Assembly: GCA_018907035.1 (NCBI GenBank)
Contig: JACCIC010000021.1
Location: 3,151,001-3,215,000 of the forward strand
DNA from: Sycobia sp. Sy_11
Taxonomy: Eukaryota > Arthropoda > Insecta > Hymenoptera > Epichrysomallidae
Reading direction: 5' to 3'
Length of the DNA stretch: 64,000 nucleotides
The position numbers and the translations under genes are program-made. The notes beneath the pieces are model-generated. The model did no database searches, was not told the DNA's origin, and saw only the letters and a list, made by a program, of their open reading frames with translations. Positions 23,901-35,477 of the stretch are shown here, in pieces. How positions within the stretch are numbered: position 1 is the first letter of the stretch; every line of letters starts with the position of its first letter.

Positions 23901-25416
23901 CTATAGTCTACAATTATTTTAAATAATATTAGAAGAAAATCCAATATGTTTATTCATTATTATTCTTACATTCAAATGTAAAATGAAAGTTTCACGTCTT
24001 TCCTGCATTGACAATTTCAATGGTCGACGAACCATGGCGTCTTTATTGATATCACTATTTATACTTCTTTTGACCCGTTTTTTTGGGCGTTGAGAACTGA
24101 TGATGTACGGAAGTAAAAAATTATGAAATCTTCTTGATCTATAACAACAGAATAAATTTATATTTAATAATCATTATCATTTTTCATTAACATACCATTG
24201 CTCAACGTATTAGCGTATTTAGTTTTAAACTATATAGTAATCCTTGTTCTTCGGGAGAAATTTTTGCTTTCTACAAATGTAAACATATGCACTGTTTTAT
24301 TTTTTTCCATTCACCTTCACTAACTATCTGAGTACCGGGATGTAATCGCGAAAAATCACTTTCAATCTGAAAGAGAATTTATTTTGGTAATTTCAATGTA
24401 TAATATTGTTAATATTATTGTTAACTCATTTATTTCAATCCTTTTTATGGTATTTATTATTATTACTATATATTTAATATTATTATAAATTGCATTTAAT
24501 ATTCAATTTTATTTTAATTCACAATTAAAACAGTTTTACTATAACTCATAGCAGCTTATAACCTTCTTGCACTTGTAAACAGAGATACTTTTATATATAA
24601 CTAATTGTTGATACTGTATCCACTATAAGCTGCTGTCGCCGGATTTCATGCGTGTCTCTCCAATAGTCTGTCACTTTATTCCGTCATCTAAGTTATTGTT
24701 CAACCAGTCTAACTTATTTAAATCTGAAGAAAGAGCAATGAGAATTATGAATTAAGAAAAATAAAAATAGACGATGATTATAATGTTTACAAAGTTTAAA
24801 ATTTATATGCATTTATCATTAATATCAAACACGCTGACTTACCTTTTGCAGTAGTTAAATAAAAAGCAGTATCTTTGTTATTTTTACTTTTAGGCAACAA
24901 TCCAACTCTTCGTAAACGATCCTTCTCATAATTATAGTGGTTCCATAATTTACCTCCTGCAGGAATTCGTTCATTTCGTATAGCTTTAAAGGACGTATAG
25001 TAACTTGCTGCTGTTTCATTTGAAAAAATACTGGCTATTTCATTTGAGTGCGTTGTAAATCTAGTAGCCTTATAAATTCTTTAAGAGATTATTAATAATT
25101 TATGTTTATTATTGTTTCAAAACCTTAAATAATATTTTTATAACTTATTCACTAACTGGAACTTTTGTAGTTGTTCGTCATGTGAAATATTCTTAAAAAG
25201 CCTATCCTTTTCTCTTTGAATTACTAGTCTGACTAACTTGCTTCTAGTATTTTTTGGCAAAAATTTATGCAAATTATATTCTTTTAAAATTTCCTTACCC
25301 CTAGCATTTGTTTGTAAGTAATGTAGTAAGCCCTCAAACATAAAGTGTGCATATATTAGTAATTTATAATAATAAACATCTGCTTTCGACGAAGGTCGAA
25401 ATTTTCTTCGGCACAA
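20935..25416 (-). pseudogene. Decayed multi-exon gene of a repetitive transposon-associated protein family
   Basis: Minus-strand blocks appear in the right order: 25138-25416; 24852-25085 (exon with IPAGGKLWNHYNYEKDRLRR, good donor); 24200-24370; 23968-24139 (basic, donor GTAAG); 23608-23905 (QNNQTFQPLIVSIGELFSIS, then YPTNSLTIWYFIQ); 23026-23310 (acidic linker); 22541-23030; 22210-22440 (GDNLDQHSILGFLESF); 21963-22211 (FHVTSNVGVDAMHDILEG); 21517-21747 (KPKHHVLLHYPRIMEF, RFEAKHK); and 20935-21366. The order VGDNL..HSILGF, VD.MHD.LEG, KHH.LLHYP...GPL...RFEAKHK is one I know from a family that recurs in many copies in insect and cnidarian genomes and is thought to be transposon-derived. The superfamily is unknown to me. 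Two stops interrupt the block near 22830-22850, others occur near 22200, 24230 and 24280, and some junctions lack clean splice sites. I therefore call it a pseudogene. No terminal repeats were found. Confidence 0.72.
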
Positions 25417-25739
25417 CTCAAAATATTATAGTATATAGTGTAATTAGAACTGGTGATTTTTTTCAGATTTTTAAATTAATATTTAGAACTATTGCAGGCC
25501 ATTTGAAATTTTCATGTACCTGTTGTACCAACTTCGCTGTGCAAGTGCTAAATTTACAACGTATATAAAATTTAATACTCTAAATACAAAAGGACCATAT
25601 TTCTTAGAGTGGTATTAGTAAACGATACTTTTCTGAAACCGGTGCATCTGCCATAAATTAGTCCCTAGCGACCCTTTTCCGACAGAAAAACTCTCTTAAG
25701 CCTTAATCCTCTAAATTAGAGTTCGAGCCATAAACTTGT

Positions 25740-26789
25740 AAAATGCAAGAAATATTAAAATTTTTTTAAAAATTAATATATATAAATAATTAAAGTTATT
25801 ATTCTTTAATTTTTTAATATTAAGTTCAACGCATTTTGAATTTTAAAAATCGGTTAATATTTACTGTTTTATATTAAACATATATGTGAAATTTTTTCTA
25901 ATTTGAAAAGTTTATTATATATAAATTTATATATAATTAAATAAAATGTATAACAAACATATTTTTATTTATTCTTTATTATTTCTATATAAATTATGTC
26001 AGAAAAATGAATTTAAACATTTTCGGAAATGATCAGTCCTTTAATAAGCATTATTAAACTAATATATATATACATCTATTTTTTTATGTAATAGGACTGC
26101 AGAGCCAATCAAAATAATTACGTTTTTTTAAAACAGCTGTCATAAGTACAAAAAAATTTTATTAAAAATTATTAAAAAAAAGTTTTTTATACCAAATATT
26201 TTAAGCACTATGCCGATGTAATGGTTTTTGTTAAATTATTAAATTAATATATTGTTATTAAATTTAATATATTTAATATATTAATATATTAAAATTAAAT
26301 TAATATATTGTTACATAATAGTCGAGCTTGACACAGCAATTGAGCTCCTTGAACTTCTGTATTTATGGGTATTTCGTATACATTTATAGCGTATTTGCCA
26401 CGTCTCTATGTTCTTGACCTTTTTTTTCAATTAAGGAAATTTTAGAGGTATATTCTACTATGTCAAGTGTACCATCGTTACATCATCCACTATTAGTGTA
26501 AGACAGTTTTCTCTCAGGCTTCGTCGTGGACAGACATTACTTCATTTCGCTGTACAGCTACCGTGAAAATCAACAGTGCTTCCTAGTGCCAAAAAACTAA
26601 ATTAAACTTTAAACTTTAAATTAAAACCAAGTTAAACTTGTTTTTACGAAATATTTTATTCAAATTTATTTTTATACTCCAGATTTTTTTCTTACATATT
26701 GTAGCTGTAGTTTGTTTTGAAATATTTTAAAGAGTGCTATAAAATTAATAAGTGGAATCTAGAATTTTGGAAATTTAAATCAGATTATA
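25740..26789. other. 5' non-coding part of the 4.2-kb transposon
   Basis: AT-rich, with TTAATATATT repeats at about 26235-26310. No ORF. Confidence 0.5.
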
Positions 26790-29229
26790 ATGGACAACAA
26801 TAATATTAGATGGCTTGTTGGAACTGAAGAATCAGAGATTTGCGGATACAAATTACCGTCGAATAGACAAGTGTTCAAATGTTTCTTGTATTATTGTATT
26901 TCAAAGAAAAATACATTGAAAGAAACCAAACTTATTATTTATGAACAAATTATGCTTTTCTGGAATAATGCTTGTATTAAAACTATAAATAAGCAGCACG
27001 TTTGTGAGAAAATTATAAAGTTATATGATGTTTATAAAAGAGAAGAAAATAGATACAAATTTCGAAAAAATGATAATCAAAAAACAGAAGAACATGAATT
27101 TAAAAATGCATTGGATAATTTGTTTGATATAGCACACTAAAATGCCATAGATTTAATAGAGACAGAAGAAAACAGTTCTTAATAGCTCAAAGAAGAAATA
27201 AAATCGAAGGAAATCTGGTTTTTTTTTATTAAGTCTGCTGATTCTGAGAAACTGGATTCAGATAACACACCAGGTAAGACTACTATAGTTAAACGAATTT
27301 CTTGTATAACAAATTGGTTGCTTTGCTTGTATACTTTACATTTAAATTTTACATAATTTAACGTAAACTGAACCCTGTAATAACTGTAAAGATTATTTGC
27401 TGATAAGCTAGTTTTTAAATTTTCAGATGGAAGTAATTGTTCATCAAATGTATTTAATTATGTACTTGATGATGAAAATATTCAAGATCTTATAAATGCA
27501 TGCAATTTTAATGAAGACAGTGATGACGACTTAAACTTCGAACACCAAGAGTCGTTTAATAGATCATTAAAGAAAATTAAGTTGTTATCTGCAGGTGTAA
27601 ATGTGAATTTAGATCGTGAAAAAGTTAGCAGTCGTATGAGAGCACGAGTAATAGTAGCTATTGTGCTAGAATGTGGCATTTCAATTGATGAATTGATTTT
27701 AAGTGCTACAACGCTAGGAAGGTACCGAAATATTCATAGCGAAAATATTGCAACAGCTTTAAAAGATAGATTTGTTTCAGTGTCAAAAATCATTATTCAA
27801 TGGGACGGCAAAATGATATCAGATCCAAACAATTTAAACAAAAAAATAGATATTATGTCAGTTATAGTATCAGGAAAAGATACAAATGAAATGCTAGGTT
27901 ATGCAAAATTACAAAACGGTACCGGAGAAGCACAAGCAAAAGCCGTCATAGACTTATTGAAGAAATGGAATCTTTTGGACCAAGTAGGTGGTCTATGCTT
28001 TGATACTACTGCTTCAAATACAGGAGTAAAAAATGGAGGTTGCACGTTAATCGAAGAAAAATTAGGCAAACGTTTTTTACATTTTGCATGTCGCCACCAT
28101 GTGCTGGAAATACTTTTGAGAGCTGCGTATGAGTATAATATGGGCAGTGCATCACCAGATGATCTATTATTTAAAAATTTAAAAAAAAAACTGGAGTAAA
28201 ATAAACACAGATAACTATTTACAAGGAACAAATGATCTCAAAGTAATGAAAGCGCTAAAAATAAAAATGAAGTAATAACATTTACTAATGTTATGCTACA
28301 AGTAAGCACAAATATATTAAATATATTTTTTTTAATTAAATTTTTTATTTCATTATATTGAATAATTTATAATAGGATTTTTTATAGAATCATAGAAATA
28401 CACTACGAGGTGATTACAAGGAATTACTACAATTAGTGCTGATATTTCTTGGCGAAACCGATTTGTGCGAGGCAAATTTTCGGGCCCCGGGGGCTTATTC
28501 CTCATGCTAGATGGATGGCTAGGACAATTTATTCATTGAAAATATATATGTTTCGACACCAATTTACCACGAAATAGAAATTGAAGTCTTACGTAGTTTT
28601 TGTAGTTTCATTGTGGCTATTTATATTAGCAGTTGGTTCACAGCATCCATTCCGGCTGTACCTCCAAGATATGATTTGCAATTAATACAAAATCTCATTA
28701 ATGTAAAATATTTAAACAAAGGTATGCGAGAATATATTTCAGAAAAATTAAAAAATCACTTATGGTATCTTGGAGAAGAATTAATTGCATTAGCTTTTTT
28801 GATGACGATGTTTCCATTGAATGCAAAAATAAAATGACAACGGAACTTCATTCCCGAGAAAGTATGAACGCAAATAATGAAAAAAAGTTAATCGTACATA
28901 ATGTAACAGTTTTAAAAACTGCAACATTAGTTCAATTTGTAACAAAAAAACTCAAATTTTTTTTGAAAAATTAGATCTAAGTTGTGAATTTTTAAAAACT
29001 GATTACAGCACGTGCTAATTATAAAAAGAATTTGGAACATATAAAATGTTTGCAAGTAACTAATGATCGAGCAGAGAGAGCCATTGCATTAATATCAGAA
29101 TATAATCTCCTTTTAGCTAAAAATGAAGATTCTAAACAAAATCTATTAAAAGTAATTTCATATAATAAAAAAGTTTCTACAGATTGTTCGAAAGTCTTTA
29201 AAAAAATCGTTATGTACATATATTCTTGA
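26790..29229 (+). pseudogene. Transposase-like multi-exon gene with frameshifts
   Basis: Blocks in order on the plus strand: 26790-27140 (116 aa, ends in a stop); 27427-28199, including a 205-aa open stretch; 28381-28830; 28790-28974; and 29010-29229. The 205-aa block has CFDTTASNTGVKNGGC and LHFACRHHVLEILL. Later blocks give DYKELLQLVLIFLGE, WFTASIPAVPPRYD, NHLWYLGEELIALAFF and NDRAERAIALISEYN. This set of motifs is what I know from a repetitive protein family (a D.T.SNTG motif followed by ACRHH, ending in ND.AER.VALI.EYN) found in many insect genomes and associated with transposons. Its biochemistry is not established to my knowledge. Disruptions: a frameshift in the A-run at about 28182-28190, a stop after the 116-aa block, a stop at about 28506 and a frame change near 28800. 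Its position between terminal inverted repeats supports a transposase role. Confidence 0.72.
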
Positions 29230-29317
29230 TAAATCATGTAGTTATAATCTTGTAGTTATATAATTAAATGTTCTAACTATTAGCAGTGTAAACTTTTAAA
29301 CTAGAAATAAAAGAGGC

Positions 29318-29513
29318 CTACGATGGCTCGATCGCTAGAGCGAAGGACTAGTAACTTGGTGATCCGAGTTCAAATCCCGGTTTCGGCTGATTGACACAAG
29401 TACCGCTGTAATAATTTATATGTGCTTTATTTACAAACACATCGTAGACCTCCGTCGCTGATTAGCACAAATATTTGGAAGCATAAATAGAGCGACGTTA
29501 AATAACATAAAAA
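29318..29513 (+). repeat. tRNA-derived SINE
   Basis: The head resembles a tRNA gene. The A box TGGCTCGATCGCTAGAGCG is followed by a B box GAGTTCAAATCCCGG 30-40 bp later, with a degenerate anticodon arm between. A non-tRNA body follows, and the end reads GAGCGACGTTAAATAAC. RNA polymerase III would transcribe it from the internal promoter; mobility would need a LINE partner, none of which is seen here. It is nested in the 3' part of the 4.2-kb transposon, just upstream of its right inverted repeat. Confidence 0.78.
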
Positions 29514-29889
29514 AACTAGAAATTAACAAATTGTTATATAATTGTTAAGAAATGTATTTATTATATATTTTTATTAACTAAATTTTAAAAAACTATTTTT
29601 CTATTTGTTTATGTACATATTTTATCATTTAAAATAAATTTCTGACGGTTTGTCGAATCTAACATTTAAATTCCTTAATATTAACCAATTTTTACAATTC
29701 AAATTTCATTTAAATGTTAAAATTTGTTGAATATTGCTATTATTTTATTGTTTATAAATTGTTTAAATTATAAATATATTATTTTTAACTGTATAACTCA
29801 TTATATGGTGCTGACCCTAATTTAGAGGATTAGGGTGCGCTCGAGTCTCTACCTGAAAAAAGGGTCAGAGTCCAGGTAGTCGGAAAATA

Positions 29890-31000
29890 TCAATTTCATT
29901 TTTTCTATTTCTTTTAACAGCCCTTAGAAAAATTTTAATTGCCTTGCTTTGACAAGTTGGCCTACTTTGAAGGAAAAATTTTTCATTTAAACTCAATTTA
30001 TACTTATTTATTATTATAATTGAATAATTCTTTTTTGCCAGTCAATTTTTAATGAGTAGATCTACATGTTATAAATTAAGCAGCCAAGTTGAAACATATT
30101 TACTTAGTAAAAAAGGGTATCGAAAATAACTGTTTTCGCCAATTTTTGACGGTTTTTAAAGGTTATTATTCCTATGATATTATTGTTTTTTTTTAAATGA
30201 AAAAATGGGTATCTATATTTCGTATACATATAAATCTGGAGCCAAAAGTATATGTCTTTATTATAATTTTATGTCATAAAAAAATGAGTATGAAAATTAC
30301 TCAATGTTAATCTATAATTATACGTATATAAATAAAAAAAAATTAAATGAGTTACCCAATACATCATTAACTTCCGTAAAAGGTTGCGAATAATAATCAA
30401 ATAAATTGCAAAGAGTTTTAATAGTTAAAAAAAGGATCGTATTTTTAAATGCTAAAACTACACCGTAAAGTAATATTAATTTCGATTATATATTTAAAAA
30501 CCCTAATATAGAATTATAATCGAACTTTTGGTCATGTACTGACATATTGATAGCCATTGATATATTTACCCTATACGTTTCTAATCTATTTCGATACAAT
30601 AATATAAATTTCAAACTTGTTTCAAACAATACTTTTTTATAAAGTGTAGTTAATGTTCATGAATTTCATGCCTAAGAGCATATGTTTAAATACATTTAGC
30701 AATATTACAAAAATGTATGCTTTATTAACAATTTTTTGTAGTAAACTTTCAACCCATCGGTACACGCAACAATATGCACTTAGAATTGTAAATGGATTAT
30801 ACGGGAATCGCGATTGACGGCAAGATGAAGCGATAAAAATTTCGAAGAACATTTAAAATGCTCGAAACATCGGAAACCTCCAAATCCTTCTTTTTCTCAA
30901 TTTCCTCTGATCTCCAGGACTCTACTCAATGCAGGTCAGGTCAGAGCCTAAAACCCCGGATTATCTTATAGCACATCATACATTTTTTCCCACTTTATTT
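29890..31000. other. Gene-free AT-rich DNA
   Basis: No coding, RNA or repeat structure recognised; a minus-strand ORF at 30637-30852 shows no family features. Confidence 0.5.
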
Positions 31001-33565
31001 CAGCACTTCTTATAGTCCGGAAGCTAGCGATATATTTTAGTGACCAATTTATCCTCAGCCGAACATTAGTTTAAATGATTCCGTTGAATGTACTGAAGAG
31101 TGAAACGATCGATCGCTGCGGCACCTAATCTGGATGTGGCAACAGTAGGCACGCAAACTTTTTAAAAATGATAAAAACCAAGATTTAAGGAATAATTTTG
31201 AGTTTAGAAAAAAATTGTTCAAACAAGAGTTGTAGATCCTATTTAAATGCATTTTTTAAATGTTTTATTCATTTTTGCAGTAAAGCTAATAATTATCGAG
31301 AAAAACGCAATTAATAATAAGCGTTTTCGGCTACTATAATCATCCCAAGTTACAGTCGATATGTCAGGGATCTATCCCGATACTTAGATGATACACGATA
31401 CAAGTACTTTTTAATTTGTAACTTTACTCATAAAATTCTAGTTTTAAAGCAAAAACATATGGAATGTAAAAAATTTATTGTAGGTAGACCTCCAAATTTT
31501 GTTTAAAACAATATTTAATAAATTCTCTACTGTTTTATATATCGTCATTTATATGTTATTATTATAGATACAAAGTTTTTAATGCTTGTCACCGTAAAAT
31601 ACGGAAAACTTTGTCTATAACATTCATTTTTCTAATTTGGTTATCACAAATATATTTAAGTTAGAAAAATAACATATACAGTCTCTTAAATTTATTAGAA
31701 ATACATTTTCCGGTTATAATATGTTAGAATGGCTTGGAAGGTGCTGTATTTAAAAATGGTTTCAAACTTACAACAAATTTTACATTCGCATCACTTCTGT
31801 CGAAAAATAATGTAAAAGATAAATATGACAAAAAGTATTCAAATGACAATAAGATTCTGGAAAATTTATTAGGTAATTCGATAACAGTGCACCATCGATC
31901 CAGGTTTCACGAAAACGCGTGCTACAACTACAGTTTTACCCATCAGTTGTCATTTATCCTCGTAAAATTCTTTTTCCATCTTCTTCTATAATACATGTAA
32001 GTTCATTTATAATAATTTTTAGGATTGCAACAATCTAGAATGTATGTCCGCTGAAGCAATGAAAAGTACGTTCCCTTGAACAGAAACGTGAGTAAAGTGC
32101 ACTCGAAAACGTATGCTTCAACTGCAGTTTCATCTATCAGTTGCCATTTATCCTCGCAAAATTCTTTTTCCGCCTTGTTCTACAATATATATAAGTTTAT
32201 TTGCAATAAGATTTAGGACTGCAACAATCTGGAATTGAAGCTGCAAATTTTAAACTGTAGTTCAAGCACGCATTTTCCAGTGCACTTTACTCACGTTTCT
32301 GTTATAGGGAACGTACTTTTCATTGCTTCAGCGGACATACATTCCAGATTGTTGAAAACCTAAAAATTATTATAAATTAACTTACATGTATTGTAGAACA
32401 AGATAGAAAAAGAATTTTACGAGGATAAATAACAACTGATGAGTAAAACTGTAGTTGTAGCACGCGCTTTCGGGAAACCTGGAACACGATGGATATCTCG
32501 CGTGGTGCACTGTCATAAAATCACCTAATAGATTTTCCAGAATCTTATTGTCGTTTGAATAATTTTTGTAATATTTATCTGTTATATGATTCTCTGACAG
32601 AATGTGATACGAACGTACATAATTTCTGTAATTCTGCAAGTACTTTTAAATGATTTTATCGCATGCATTATAACGGTATACGAATATCTAATTATTATAA
32701 ATTAAAGAGTCGTGTATATTATTTTAATAATTTATACATTTTTCTGGAAAAAAGTCTGTAAAATTTAAAGAAATAAACTATATGTGTATAGATATATCAC
32801 TACCATACTTCCATATAACAAATTTCCTTCACCGTTATTGATTTTAGTATTTTTGATTTATTTGTAATCAAAAATTTATAACAATTAGGAAAAGGTTTTT
32901 ACAAATAATTTTTGTAGCTTTGGGACATTAATATTATACATCAAATTGCCCGAATTAATACTGAAATAGTGAAAATCATTAAAAACTTTGTACATAATAA
33001 TAAATAAATGATAGTATATGAAACAATAGAGAGTTTGTTAAAAATTATTTTAAACAAAATTTGGAGATCTACCGAAAATAAATTTATTACATTCGATATA
33101 TTTTCGCTTTAAAACTATAATTTTATGAGCAAAATTTAAAGTTAAAAAGTACTTGTACCATGTATGATCTGAGAGGCGAGGTAGATCCCTGACATCGACT
33201 ATGATTTAAGTCGATAACAGCTCGAAATGTTCATAATTAATTGCGTTTTTCTCCATAATTATTAGCTTTAGAGTAAAAATGGATAGAACATAAAAAATTT
33301 GTATCAATAGGATCTACAACTTTTGTTTGAACAATTTTTTTCTAAACTGAAAATTATTTCATAAAACCTGGTTTTTATCAATTTTTTAACATTTTTACAA
33401 AGTTTGCGTGCCTGGCGTTGCCACATCCAGATTAATTGACGCAGAGGACGATCACTACGCTTTAGAGAACATTGAAACAAATCATTTAAACTAATTTTTG
33501 GCCGAGGATAAATATATAAGATAAAAATTTCGCTGACTCCCGGACTATTATACCAGCTTATACTG
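31001..33565. repeat. 2.6-kb imperfect palindrome (giant foldback element)
   Basis: Left arm 31001-32190 and right arm 32192-33565 are reverse complements over most of their length. Outer ends: TATAGTCCGG on the left, CCGGACTATTATA on the right. Further landmark pairs: GGCACGCAAACTTT / AAAGTTTGCGTGCC, GCTAATAATTA / TAATTATTAGC, TAAAGTGCACT / AGTGCACTTTA and GTCCGCTGAAGCAATG / its complement near 32320. The stretches at about 31600-31740 and 32660-32900 match poorly. Two ORFs, 31734-31991 (+) and 32382-32639 (-), encode nearly the same peptide only because they are mirror images. A 110-bp block is also directly repeated within the left arm (31930-32040 and 32125-32235). Confidence 0.87.
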
Positions 33566-33569
33566 ACGC

Positions 33570-34480
33570 CACTCCGGTACATCTAGCCCGGCCTGTCCTT
33601 TCATGCGCGCTCGTCCATCACATCGTTCACTCGGCCACTTGCCGCGGCCGTCTGGCACAGTAATGCCATCGAACAATTAAAAATTTTTGGTACCATCGCC
33701 CTATTACTTGTGTTCTATAAGCGTGTATCTACTTTGCTAATATATAAGAAGTCTATTTTGCTTACTCTTTGTTGCACGCAGAATTGTCGAGGAATGTATA
33801 AGAAAGCGACGTCTATCGGACAGATCTGAACTACTATCTCCGCGGAGTTTCTACTCCTGTTTACCCTCCATAACTTGGTAGAATGGTAGAAGGTACAGTA
33901 ACACGTGACAGTTTTTCGCTCGCTGTCAGTCCCTGTTATATTACTTTATGTACAGACTAGAATTACAGTTTTTACTTACTGGTATCTGCTGGTATATCAA
34001 CAACAACAAGTAATATATATTACTTAATAAATAAATAAATTATTTTACTAAAGAAACCTATCGGCTTGTTTATTTTGGTTTGCCAATTTGCTAATATATC
34101 CGTTCTAATAAATATTTAATAAATGTGGATATTAATTTCCTTGAGTCAGATTTATGTCGGGAAATGCAGGTATTGCGTCCTGATTATTAAAATATAGCAT
34201 TCTCGCCCCTTCTGCTCTCTCGAGAACTTACCCCTTGCCCATGTCGTAATTGACAACTGTGTTCTAACTGTAATAAAATTGTAGATTTAATTTTACTCCC
34301 TCAATTTGATGTATAGAAAGATGAAGTAAAATTAATTCAATTCCTTATTCAATTCTACATCCAAGCTGAACCAAATTTGATCTGTATTTTACGTATAAAA
34401 TTTATAGTTGTTATTTGGTGATACTGCAAAGCGTCGATTTCTCTAGTGCAGACGACATTTAGATAGAAATTTTCTTTTTT
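33570..34480. other. Gene-free region with a short GC-rich patch
   Basis: About 33570-33670 is GC-rich and 33830-33900 moderately so. AATAAATAAATAAAT lies at about 34028. No ORF of note. It may include the BRICK1 promoter further right. Confidence 0.4.
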
Positions 34481-34916
34481 TTTTTCAACGAACTTTGAAA
34501 AATATTATGGAAGCAGTAGAATTTTTCAAAGATTCAGATAAAATTTGTTTCAACATTGTAAAACCTAAAATGAGGATGCAAAACGAAATCTACGATTTAT
34601 ACATTCTCATATTCATTTTAATAGTTCATCGTGGCGCTGGGATCGCGATATGGAGTACTTTTATCCCTTGCGCAATTCATATCTAATCATTTTCTACATA
34701 TCGATCGCAGTGCCGCATTGTCAGTGGCCGTTTATAGAAGCATATCAAAAGCTAATAAGATACACGCCACAATCTTCCGAGTCGTATCTATGAAAAACTA
34801 TATCATGGAACTAGTCCACGATCATACTTATATACATGAATACAAAATTAGTAGATAGAATTTATAAACTATTTGGACGTTATTGTCAGGAAAATACAAT
34901 AAACTATAAATTTAGA
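34481..34916 (+). other. Region upstream of BRICK1, probable 5' UTR / promoter
   Basis: Two overlapping ORFs (34495-34686 and 34631-34858) show no family features. The 60 bp before the BRICK1 ATG are AT-rich and in-frame stops precede it, as expected for a 5' UTR. Confidence 0.4.
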
Positions 34917-35286
34917 ATGTCTACCACACACAGAGAAGCAATTCAAAAACAAATTCAGCAAGATTGGGCAAATCGAGAATATATAGAAGTAATAACTGGA
35001 AGTATTAAAAAAATTACAGATTTTCTTAATTCCTTTGGTAAGACAAGTAAAATCTTAATATAATACTTTTTGATTAAATAGATTTTTAATTAATGTTTTC
35101 TTTTAGACATGTCTTGTAGATCTCGTCTAGCAGTACTAAACGAGAAATTAACAACTTTGGAACGCAGAATAGAATACTTAGAAGCCTGTGTATGTGAATA
35201 TTTCTAAATTGATTTTTAATAACAATTGATTTTTAAAACTAAATTGTTTAACATTGTAGGTTACAAAAGGAGAGACTTTGACATGA
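34917..35286 (+). CDS. BRK1: BRICK1 (HSPC300), SCAR/WAVE complex subunit
   Basis: BRICK1 is the smallest subunit of the WAVE regulatory complex, which links Rac signalling to Arp2/3 and branched actin at the cell cortex. Three exons, 34917-35037, 35107-35189 and 35260-35286, all with GT/AG borders, join to 76 aa; the family is about 75 aa. The protein begins [21 protein letters not shown] and contains [34 protein letters not shown] and the terminal VTKGETLT, all diagnostic. The conserved coiled-coil heptads run from about residue 25 to 68. A Cys (EAC) sits just before VTKGE, where I would expect Arg. The frame is intact and the gene should work. Its stop lies 191 bp from the stop of NDUFA11 on the opposite strand. 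Confidence 0.97.
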
Positions 35287-35477
35287 ATTTTGAATTAACT
35301 ATTATATTAATTGAATGAAGATTTTCTATAGAATATTGTATATATTCAGGTTTTCATATATAAAATCAGTCAAGAACTTTATATATGTGTACTACATAAT
35401 TTCTTTATATTAACAATGAAGTAAATTTATGTGTTTACAGCCATTTCAACAAATTTTCATAATTGTATTTATTATTT

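Larger units (their letters stand above)
25660..29885 (+). mobile_element. Decayed DNA transposon with ~75-bp terminal inverted repeats
   Basis: Segments 25660-25735 and 29810-29885 are inverted copies. Both carry GACCCTTTT, then an A/G-rich stretch, then a TAATCCTCTAAATTAG block (reading inward from each end). Identity is roughly two thirds by eye. Between them lies a decayed transposase-like gene on the plus strand and a tRNA-derived SINE. The size is about 4.2 kb. Superfamily not assigned; target-site duplications were not resolved. Confidence 0.68.

Noticed and set aside
31734..32639. Two similar ORFs on opposite strands (31734-31991 and 32382-32639) as a gene pair
   Set aside because: They are the same sequence mirrored by the palindrome; no independent evidence of coding.
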